This document shows, piece after piece, positions 12,141 to 18,603 of a stretch of 19,620 nt of DNA. Under the pieces are notes generated by a model. It had not been told where the DNA came from, did not search any database, and saw only the letters and a list, made by a program, of their open reading frames with translations. Numbering within the stretch: the stretch's first letter is position 1; every line of letters begins with the position of its first letter. Both the position numbers and the translations under genes were made by a program. The stretch lies in the NCBI GenBank assembly GCA_035273885.1, contig DATEOR010000004.1:1-19620 (forward strand), given 5' to 3'. The stretch comes from DATEOR01 sp035273885 (GTDB lineage: Bacteria; Actinomycetota; Thermoleophilia; Gaiellales; Gaiellaceae).

Positions 12141-13220
12141 GTGGCGCTCACGCTGACGACCGCCGGCGAATCTCACGGCCCCGCTCTGGTGGGGATCGTC
12201 ACCGGCCTGCCCGCGGGCCTCGGGCTCGATCGCGCGGCGATCGAAGCCGACCTGCACCGGCGCCAGCAGGGGTACGGACGCAGTCCGAGGCAGCAGATCG
12301 AGACGGACACGATCGAGGTGCTCGCCGGGCTCCGTCACGGCCGCACGCTCGGTACGCCCCTCGCGTTCCTCGTCCGAAACCGCGACCATAAGAACTGGGA
12401 GTGGGGGATGAACCCCTGGCCGCCGGAGGGTGACCCGGAGGGTAAAGGCAAGGAGCCGGTGACGCTCCCGCGGCCCGGCCACGCCGATCTCGCGGGCGTC
12501 ATGAAGTACGAGCTCTCGGATGCGCGCGACGCCCTCGAGCGGGCGAGCGCGCGGCATACCGCAGCGATCGTGGCGGGTGGCGCGGTCGCGAAGGCGCTCG
12601 GCGCGGAGATCGGCATCGAGGTCTCCAGCACGGTCGTCGGCGCTGACCTCGAGGAGAGGATCGACGCCGCGCGGGCCGACCGCGACACCGTCGGCGGCAT
12701 CGTCGAGGTGCGTGCGAAGGGCGCCCCTCCGGGGCTCGGCTCCTACGCGACGAAGGAGGAACGCCTGGACGCGCGCCTCGCCTGGACGCTCATGGGCACC
12801 CAGGCGGTGAAGGGCGTCGAGATCGGGGACGGCTTCGCCCTGGCCGGACTGCGCGGCTCGGAGGCCCATGACGAGATCCTGCGCGACGCGGGCGGCTATA
12901 GGCGCGAGACGAACCGTGCCGGGGGGATCGAGGCGGGAGTGTCCAACGGCGAGGAGATCGTCGTCCGCGCGGCGATGAAGCCGCTGCCGACGCTGATGAA
13001 GCCGTTGCGCTCCGCAGACCTCGAGTCCGGCGAGCCCGCCCAGGCTCTCGTCGAGCGCTCGGACGTTGCTGCTGTCGAGGCGCTCGCCGTGGTGGCCGAG
13101 GCATGCGTCGCGTTCGAGCTCGCGCGGGCGGCGAGGGAGAAGTTCGGCGGAGACTCGGTGGGGGACTTCGTCGGCGCGTGGCGCGCGTACGTGGAGCGGA
13201 TCCCCTGGTCTCCGAGGTAG
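12141..13220 (+). CDS. aroC: Chorismate synthase
   Basis: AroC converts EPSP to chorismate using reduced FMN, the last step of the shikimate pathway. The 359-residue protein shows AGESHGPALVGIVTGLPAG (8-26, with the proton-relay His12), RRQQGYGRSPRQQIE (40-54), HGRTLGTPLAFLVRN (66-80), RPGHAD (111-116) and DARDALERASARHTAA (128-143, including the SARHT pattern). Length is normal. The GTG start at 12141 begins directly at the first strand; there is no ribosome site but a TAGGCT box 6 nt upstream. Its 3' end overlaps the most likely start of the aroK-aroB fusion. Confidence 0.96.
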   Translation: MALTLTTAGESHGPALVGIVTGLPAGLGLDRAAIEADLHRRQQGYGRSPRQQIETDTIEVLAGLRHGRTLGTPLAFLVRNRDHKNWEWGMNPWPPEGDPEGKGKEPVTLPRPGHADLAGVMKYELSDARDALERASARHTAAIVAGGAVAKALGAEIGIEVSSTVVGADLEERIDAARADRDTVGGIVEVRAKGAPPGLGSYATKEERLDARLAWTLMGTQAVKGVEIGDGFALAGLRGSEAHDEILRDAGGYRRETNRAGGIEAGVSNGEEIVVRAAMKPLPTLMKPLRSADLESGEPAQALVERSDVAAVEALAVVAEACVAFELARAAREKFGGDSVGDFVGAWRAYVERIPWSPR

Positions 13221-14584
13221 GCGCGCTAGGAAAGCACCTCGCCCTCATCGGCTTCATGGGGGCGGGGAAGTCGACGATCGGCCGCGAGGTCGCCGCGCGT
13301 ACGGCTCGTCCGTTCGTGGACACCGACGCGGAGATCGAGCGCCTGCACGGGCCGATTCCCGAGCTCTTCGAGCGCGGCGAGCCGGAGTTCCGGCGGCTCG
13401 AGGAGCAGCTGGTCGCAGAGACGCTGGCGGGACCGCCGTCCGTGATCGCGCTCGGCGGCGGCGCGGTGCTCTCGGAGAAGACACGTGAGCGGCTGCGCGC
13501 ACACGCCTTCGCCGTGCAGGTGGAGGTCGACCCGGACGCAGCCTGGGCGCGGGTGAGCGGGTCGGACAGGCCGCTCGCCCGGGACGAGGGCGACTTCAGG
13601 CGGCTCTTCGCCGAGCGCCAGAGCCTCTACGCAGAAACGGCCGACGCGTCCGCCGCCGATCCCGACGGGACCGTCCTCGCCGCGCTCGGCATCCGGATGG
13701 GTCACGTGGCGCCACCGCCGATCTCGGGTCCGCTCGCCGTCGTCGCCGATCAGCACGTGCTCACGCTGCACGATCCTCCCGTCGAGGGCCCCGTGCACCC
13801 GGTGCCCGCCGGCGAGCGGGCCAAGGAGCACGACGTCGTCGAGCGGCTCTGGAACGACATCGAGCTCGGCCGCGGGGGGACGCTGCTTGCCTTCGGAGGT
13901 GGGTCGACGACGGATGTGGCCGGCTTCGTCGCCGCCACGTACCTGCGCGGTGTCGACTGGATCGCGGTGCCGACAACACTGCTCGGCCAGGTCGACGCGG
14001 CCATCGGCGGGAAGACCGGCATCGACACCTCGCGCGGCAAGAACCTCGCCGGCGCGTTTCACTTCCCCCGGGCCGTCGTGCTCGACCAGGCCTACCTCGC
14101 CACGCTTCCGGAGGCCGAGCGCCGCGGCGGGATGGCCGAGGTGGTGAAGACCGGCCTCCTCTCGGGCGAGAAGGTCTGGGAGCTGCCGGAGGCCGAGATG
14201 GTACGTGCATGCGCCGCGTTCAAGGCGGGCGTCGTCCTGTCCGATCCGTTCGAGCGAGAGGGACGAAGGACGATTCTCAATCTCGGGCACACCTTCGCGC
14301 ACGCCCTCGAGTCGGGCTCCGGCTACACCGTCACGCACGGGGAGGCCGTGGCGCTGGGTCTCCTTGCGGCCCTGCGCCTCTCGGGACTCGGCACCGAGGT
14401 CGTCGAGGACCTCCTGCGGCCCGCGCCCGTATCCGCCGACCGCGACGCGGCGTGGGCGGCTCTCAAGCGTGACAAGAAGGGCGAGGGGGTCTTCGTCCTG
14501 CTCGAGGAGCCCGGCAAGCCGATCGTCACGACCCTTCCGGACGACGCCGCCCGAGAAGCGCTCGAAGCGCTGATCCGGAAGTAG
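13178..14584 (+). CDS. aroKB: Fused shikimate kinase / 3-dehydroquinate synthase
   Basis: A bifunctional protein joining pathway steps five (AroK) and two (AroB). Numbering is from GTG 13178 (468 residues). The kinase half (about 20-175) has the P-loop GFMGAGKST (Lys31), DTDAEIE (48-54), EFRRLEEQL (70-78), IALGGGAV (90-97) and the lid DRPLARDEGDFRRLFAERQSLY (130-151). The synthase half (about 180-468) has GGGSTTDVAGF (240-250), PTTLLGQVDAAIGGKTGID (265-283), RGKN (286-289), and the zinc ligands Glu321 in GMAEVVK, His371 in NLGHT and His387 in HGEAVALG. The synthase half is about 290 residues against roughly 350 usual, shortened in the N-terminal NAD-binding part. The start is uncertain: GTG 13178 lies inside aroC, ATG 13103 would add a non-homologous basic tail, and ATG 13256 would cut the P-loop. 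Its stop TAG starts the box before aroQ. Confidence 0.9.
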   Translation: MARVRGADPLVSEVGALGKHLALIGFMGAGKSTIGREVAARTARPFVDTDAEIERLHGPIPELFERGEPEFRRLEEQLVAETLAGPPSVIALGGGAVLSEKTRERLRAHAFAVQVEVDPDAAWARVSGSDRPLARDEGDFRRLFAERQSLYAETADASAADPDGTVLAALGIRMGHVAPPPISGPLAVVADQHVLTLHDPPVEGPVHPVPAGERAKEHDVVERLWNDIELGRGGTLLAFGGGSTTDVAGFVAATYLRGVDWIAVPTTLLGQVDAAIGGKTGIDTSRGKNLAGAFHFPRAVVLDQAYLATLPEAERRGGMAEVVKTGLLSGEKVWELPEAEMVRACAAFKAGVVLSDPFEREGRRTILNLGHTFAHALESGSGYTVTHGEAVALGLLAALRLSGLGTEVVEDLLRPAPVSADRDAAWAALKRDKKGEGVFVLLEEPGKPIVTTLPDDAAREALEALIRK

Positions 14585-14587
14585 ACT
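14582..14587 (+). promoter_or_regulatory. TAGACT overlapping the aroKB stop, probable -10 for aroQ
   Basis: The hexamer shares its TAG with the aroKB stop codon and ends 6 nt before the aroQ GTG (14594). No Shine-Dalgarno sequence is seen, so a leaderless transcript is plausible. Confidence 0.5.
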
Positions 14588-14593
14588 CGGCCG

Positions 14594-15034
14594 GTGCAAG
14601 TCCTGGTGCTCAACGGTGCCAATCTGAACGCGCTCGCCGAGCGGGATCCGGCGCTCTACGGCGGGATGTCCTACCCGGAGCTCGAGACCCGGATCTACGG
14701 TTGGGCGAAAGAACTCGGCTGCGCGGTGCGCTGCATCCAGACGAACCACGAGGGCGAGTTCATCGACACCTGCCACGAGGCGCGGCGCTGGGCCGACGGC
14801 GTGATCGTGAACCCGGGCGCTTGGACGCACTACAGCTACGCGATTCGAGATGCGCTCGAACTCTTCCCCGTCTCGGTCGTCGAGGTGCACCTCTCGGACA
14901 TCACGGCCCGCGAGGAGTGGCGGCGCGTCTCCGTGATCGAGGACGTCGTCGACCATCGCGTGATCGGCAAGGGCCCGGAGGGGTATCAGGATGCTCTCGT
15001 GTTCCTCGCGCACAAGGGCAAGGGCAAACGTTGA
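14594..15034 (+). CDS. aroQ: Type II 3-dehydroquinate dehydratase
   Basis: AroQ dehydrates 3-dehydroquinate to 3-dehydroshikimate, step three of the shikimate pathway; type II enzymes are dodecamers. The 146 residues carry LVLNGANLN (4-12), the catalytic Tyr22 in PALYGG, QTNHEGEFID (49-58), VNPGAWTHYSYAIRDAL (72-88), EVHLSDITAREEWR (97-110) and GKGPEGYQDAL (126-135). The first motif is usually NGPNLNLLG; here it reads NGANLNALA, a mild departure in a loop near the active site. The GTG start is preceded by TAGACT rather than a ribosome site. The stop overlaps the TTG of the next gene. Confidence 0.95.
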   Translation: MQVLVLNGANLNALAERDPALYGGMSYPELETRIYGWAKELGCAVRCIQTNHEGEFIDTCHEARRWADGVIVNPGAWTHYSYAIRDALELFPVSVVEVHLSDITAREEWRRVSVIEDVVDHRVIGKGPEGYQDALVFLAHKGKGKR

Positions 15035-16086
15035 ACGGCCGCGTAGATCGCCTGCGCGCCGAGATGAAGCGGCTCGAGGTGGGGTCGTTTCTCGTCTCCA
15101 ACCCGGTGAACGTTCGCTACCTGACCGGGTTCGAGAGCTCGAACGCATTCGTGCTCGTGCGAGGCGAGAATGTCGTGCTGCTGACGGACGGGCGCTATGC
15201 CGAGGCCGCGCGCGCAGTCGACGGGGTCGAGGTTGAGGTCGTCGAGCGCGACTTCCTGCCCGGGCTGGCGAAGGAGCTCGGCCGCCTTGCCGACGGGCCG
15301 GTCGCATTCGAGTCCGACCACGTCACGGTCGCCCGCCACGCCGATCTTCTCTCGACCGAAGTGGAGCTCGTCCCGGCCGCCTCGGTCCCGATGGCGCTGC
15401 GCGCGGTCAAGGAGCCGGCCGAGCTCGACGCCATCCGCCGCGCGGCGGAGGTCGTCGACTCCGTGCTCGCGCGCTTCGCCGCGGAGAGCTTCGTCGGCAG
15501 GACCGAAGCCGACATCGCGTGGTGGATCGTGCGCGCGATCCACGAGGCGGGGGCGGATGACATCTCCTTCCCGCCGATCGTGGGCTCGGGTCCGAACGCT
15601 GCGCTGCCACACCATCATCCGGGCGATCGCGAGCTCGGCGCCGGCGAGACCGTCGTCGTCGACCTCGGCGCGAAGGTGGACGGGTATTGCTCCGACTGTA
15701 CGCGTACGTTCGCGACGGGCGAGCTCTCCGAAGAGCTGCACGAAGCGTACGCCGTCTGCCAGAAAGCCCAGGGGGCCGCGCTCGCCGAGGTCCGCGCGGG
15801 CGCAGACTCGCAGAGCCTCGACTCGATCGCCCGAACGGAGATCGAAGATTCGGGCTACGAGGTCCTCCACGGGCTCGGCCACGGGGTCGGCCTGGAGGTG
15901 CACGAGCTTCCAGTGTTGCGCCAGACGACCGGAGGCGCGCTCGTCTCAGGGAACGTCGTCACCGTGGAGCCGGGCGTCTATCTCGCCGGTCGCGGCGGCG
16001 TCCGAATCGAGGACCTCGTGGTGGTCACGGAGGACGGCGCCGACGTCTTGAGTGCCTTCACCAAGGAACTGGTGACCCTCAACTAG
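15031..16086 (+). CDS. M24-family Xaa-Pro aminopeptidase
   Basis: A 351-residue metallopeptidase of the creatinase/aminopeptidase P family, which removes residues before proline or acts as a prolidase. The N-terminal creatinase-like domain spans about 1-130 (SNPVNVRYLTGFESSNAF, 23-40). The M24 domain follows with metal ligands Asp211 (VVVDLGA) and Asp222 (YCSDCTRTF), His284 (HGLGHGVGLEVHE), Glu313 (VTVEPGVY) and Glu327 (VRIEDLV). The start is TTG 15031, which overlaps the aroQ stop and follows AAGGGCAAGGGC; the next ATG (15064) would remove the first helix. The aroQ-M24 peptidase-efp-accB-accC order is widespread in Gram-positive bacteria. Its stop TAG begins the box before efp. PepP and PepQ cannot be told apart here. 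Confidence 0.92.
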   Translation: MNGRVDRLRAEMKRLEVGSFLVSNPVNVRYLTGFESSNAFVLVRGENVVLLTDGRYAEAARAVDGVEVEVVERDFLPGLAKELGRLADGPVAFESDHVTVARHADLLSTEVELVPAASVPMALRAVKEPAELDAIRRAAEVVDSVLARFAAESFVGRTEADIAWWIVRAIHEAGADDISFPPIVGSGPNAALPHHHPGDRELGAGETVVVDLGAKVDGYCSDCTRTFATGELSEELHEAYAVCQKAQGAALAEVRAGADSQSLDSIARTEIEDSGYEVLHGLGHGVGLEVHELPVLRQTTGGALVSGNVVTVEPGVYLAGRGGVRIEDLVVVTEDGADVLSAFTKELVTLN

Positions 16087-16089
16087 ACT
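16084..16089 (+). promoter_or_regulatory. TAGACT overlapping the peptidase stop, possible -10 for efp
   Basis: The hexamer shares its TAG with the M24 peptidase stop codon and ends 9 nt before the efp TTG (16099). There is no clear Shine-Dalgarno sequence in the 12-nt gap. Confidence 0.42.
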
Positions 16090-16098
16090 GGCTCAGCT

Positions 16099-16665
16099 TT
16101 GGCCGAAACAGTCTCGACCAACCAGTTCAAGAACGGCATGCACGTCGAGCTCGACGGGCAGGTGTGGCGCATCGTCGAGTTCCAGCACGTCAAGCCCGGC
16201 AAGGGAGGCGCGTTCGTGCGCACGAAGCTCAAGAGCCTCGATTCGGGCTCGGTCGTCGACCGCACGTTCCGCGCGGGCGAGAAGATGCCGCGCATCCGCA
16301 CCGAGACGAAGAGCGTCCAGTACCTCTACGACGCGGGGGACGAAGTCGTGTTCATGGACACGGGCAACTACGAGCAGATCTCGCTTCCGCACACGGATCT
16401 CGAGCATCAGCTGCCCTTCATGCAGCCCTCCAGCGAGGTCATGCTTCTCCTCGTCAACGGCCGGCCCTCGGCGGTCGACCTCCCCGCATCCGTCGAGCTT
16501 TCCGTCGTCCAGACCGAGCCCGGGGTGAAGGGTGACACGGTCTCCAACGTGACCAAGCCCGCCACCCTCGAGACCGGCGCGGTCGTCCAGGTGCCGCTCT
16601 TCGTGAACGTCGGCGACCGCATCAAGGTCGACACGCGCGAGGCGCGGTACATCTCACGGGCCTAG
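16099..16665 (+). CDS. efp: Translation elongation factor P
   Basis: EF-P enters stalled ribosomes between the P and E sites and promotes peptide bonds at consecutive prolines. The 188 residues show the three-barrel family pattern: STNQFKNGMHVELDGQVW (6-23), the tip loop HVKPGKGGAFVRTKLK (30-45), and a C-terminal GDTVSNVTKPATLETGAVVQVPLFV-like segment followed by GDRIKVDTREARYISRA. The tip residue is Lys35 in PGKGG; whether it is modified, and by what, is not visible here. TTG 16099 gives the expected N-terminus (AETVSTNQF). It is followed after 2 nt by the accB fusion gene, so these two share a transcript. Confidence 0.96.
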   Translation: MAETVSTNQFKNGMHVELDGQVWRIVEFQHVKPGKGGAFVRTKLKSLDSGSVVDRTFRAGEKMPRIRTETKSVQYLYDAGDEVVFMDTGNYEQISLPHTDLEHQLPFMQPSSEVMLLLVNGRPSAVDLPASVELSVVQTEPGVKGDTVSNVTKPATLETGAVVQVPLFVNVGDRIKVDTREARYISRA

Positions 16666-16667
16666 GC

Positions 16668-18485
16668 GTGCCCGCCCTCGTCGACACCAGCATCCGGCTC
16701 CTCTCGCAGGAGCCGCTCGCGCAGCAGATGCAGTCCTCGCGCGTCCTCGAGCTCGCGCAGATTCTCGACAAGGCAGGGTTTGCGTACCTCGAAGTATCGG
16801 GTGGAGGCTGTTTCGACTCGGCTGTGCGCCGGGGCGTCGAGAGCCCATGGGAGCGCATCCGCGCAATCCGCTCGCGCTGCTCGACGCCCCTCGGCATCGC
16901 GCTGCGAGGAAGGCTCCTCGTCGGCTCGCGCCCACTCTCGCGCGATCTCGTGTCGCGCTTCGTCGCCAGCGCCGCGGAGAGCGGAATCGACATCTTCCGG
17001 ATCCACGACCCACTGAACGACCTTGCAAATCTGCAGGACGCGGCGGAGGCGATTCGCGAGGCCAAGAAGGAACTCACGGTCGGGCTTGTCTACAGCCCGG
17101 GGCTGAGCGGCGAGGGGGACGTCCTCCTCGACCGTGCCAACCATCTGGGCGAACTCGGCGCGTCGCGTGTTCTGATCCACGATCCTTCCGGATCGCTCGA
17201 CCCGGCGAAGGCGCGCGAGCTGGTCGAACGCGTCGGCGAAGCGAGCGAGCTGCCCGTCGGCCTCCATTGCCAAGGAGCCGGCGGGGCTGCGCTGGCAGCA
17301 TCTCTCGAAGCGGCGCGTGCCGGTGCGGCCGTAATCGCGTGCGCGCTGTACCCGATCGCACTTTCGCTTCATCGTGTCTCGGCCGAGTCGTTCACGCAGT
17401 CGCTCGCCGGGCTCGGCGTGGACGCTGGCGTCGACCTGGAGACGCTTTGGCGCGGCTCGGAGCTGGTGGACGACGCCTTGGGCGACGTCCCCGTGCCGCC
17501 GCTCTCGCCGCGCGTGGCCGTTCGGGCAGCCGAGCACAGCCTCCCGGCCGGGCTCGTCGCCGAACTCGACGCGAACCTTCGCGCGCACGGATTTTCCGAC
17601 CGACTCGACGAGGTCCTCGACGAGCTCACCGAGCTTCGGCGCGAATGTGGGTGGCCGCCGCTCGCGTCTCCGATCGGCCAGATCCTCGGGTCGCAGGCCG
17701 TTCTCCACGTGCTTTCCGCGCAGCGCTGGCAGTTTGTCGTCGACGAGCTGCGCGACCTGATCGAGGGGCGCTTCGGCTCGCCGCCTGCGGAAATAGATCC
17801 CGTCGTCCGGCGCGCGGTGCAGCTCATCGGGGAGGGCGCGCAGCGCGAGGAGAAGCCGGTCGAGCTGGACGACGTGCGCCACGCCGCCGAGGGCCTCGCC
17901 GCGAGCGACGAGGATCTCCTCCTGCTCGCGCTCTTCGGAGAGGAGGCCGAGCCCTTGCTGCGCTCGATCCGGAGCCGTGGCGGAGATGCAGAGAGCCTCG
18001 CGCGCGCCGGGCTCGAGCAGGGCGAAGCCGAGCGCATCCGGGAGCTCATTCGCATCGTGCAGGAGTCGGGCATCGGCGAGGTCACGATCGAAGAGGGCGA
18101 GACGCGCGTGACGGTGCGCCGAAGCGACGAGGCGGCGGCAGTGCCCGGAGTCGGCGCCGCGGTCCCGGTTGCTCAGCCCGCGGGTGACGCCGAGGCGCCC
18201 GTCGCGCCTCCCGCTGACGGGACGATCCGCATCGAGTCGCCGATGGTCGGAACGTTCTATCGCGCGCCGGAGCCGGGGGCGGATCCGTTCGTGGAGGAGG
18301 GCGATCCGGTGGCGCCGGGGCAGACGCTCTGCATCCTCGAGGCGATGAAGCTCATGAACGAGGTGAAGGCGGACGACGAGGCGGTCGTGCGGAAGGTCTG
18401 CGTCGAGAACGCCCAGGCGGTCGAGTACGGGCAGCTCCTATTCGAGCTCGAGCCGCTGAACGGCCGCCCGCTCGACGCGCTCTAG
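16668..18485 (+). CDS. OadA/PycB-like pseudo-carboxyltransferase fused to biotin carrier protein AccB
   Basis: A 605-residue fusion. The C-terminal third (about 455-597) is a complete AccB: the ERIRELIRIVQESGIGEVTIEEGE helix-strand start, an Ala/Pro/Val linker (485-517), and the biotinyl domain with MVGTFYRAPEPGADPF (526-541) and the biotin lysine in EAMKLM (Lys561). AccB carries the carboxy-biotin of acetyl-CoA carboxylase. Residues 1-270 resemble the TIM-barrel carboxyltransferase of oxaloacetate decarboxylase/pyruvate carboxylase (YLEVSGGGCFD, SPWERIRAIR, AAESGIDIFRIHDPLND), and 275-380 its conserved carboxylase domain (SPIGQILGSQAVLHVL). The metal site is broken: Asp is Leu11, the carbamylated Lys is His171, the second His is Gln202; only His200 remains. 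The GTG start lies 3 nt after the efp stop. It sits where accB normally does, before accC. A scaffold or regulatory role for the barrel is inference. Confidence 0.9.
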   Translation: MPALVDTSIRLLSQEPLAQQMQSSRVLELAQILDKAGFAYLEVSGGGCFDSAVRRGVESPWERIRAIRSRCSTPLGIALRGRLLVGSRPLSRDLVSRFVASAAESGIDIFRIHDPLNDLANLQDAAEAIREAKKELTVGLVYSPGLSGEGDVLLDRANHLGELGASRVLIHDPSGSLDPAKARELVERVGEASELPVGLHCQGAGGAALAASLEAARAGAAVIACALYPIALSLHRVSAESFTQSLAGLGVDAGVDLETLWRGSELVDDALGDVPVPPLSPRVAVRAAEHSLPAGLVAELDANLRAHGFSDRLDEVLDELTELRRECGWPPLASPIGQILGSQAVLHVLSAQRWQFVVDELRDLIEGRFGSPPAEIDPVVRRAVQLIGEGAQREEKPVELDDVRHAAEGLAASDEDLLLLALFGEEAEPLLRSIRSRGGDAESLARAGLEQGEAERIRELIRIVQESGIGEVTIEEGETRVTVRRSDEAAAVPGVGAAVPVAQPAGDAEAPVAPPADGTIRIESPMVGTFYRAPEPGADPFVEEGDPVAPGQTLCILEAMKLMNEVKADDEAVVRKVCVENAQAVEYGQLLFELEPLNGRPLDAL

Positions 18486-18603
18486 TGTCCTTTCGAGTCG
18501 AGGCAACCCCGGGGCCGCCGCGGGCCTCCCTCCGCTTCGAGCGTAGCGTCGAAAAGCGCGCACGTGGCGGGCGAAACGCGCCGACTCCGAGACCACATAG
18601 CGA
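18486..18603 (+). other. 118-nt gap between the accB fusion and accC with small inverted repeats
   Basis: No ORF is supported here. It contains CTTTCGA (18490-18496), nearly complementary to TCGAAAAG (18549-18556), a CGCT-TCG-AGCG hairpin (18534-18544), and GC-rich self-complementary stretches. It may be a structured leader or processing site. No ribosome site or TANNNT box is placed well for the accC ATG. Confidence 0.3.

Noticed and set aside
13226..15307. 693-codon open frame on the minus strand opposite aroKB and aroQ
   Set aside because: It is antisense to clearly homologous aro genes and has shadow-like composition.
16662..17882. 406-codon minus-strand frame opposite the accB fusion
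   Set aside because: Shadow of a gene with strong homology signals on the plus strand; no motif of its own.
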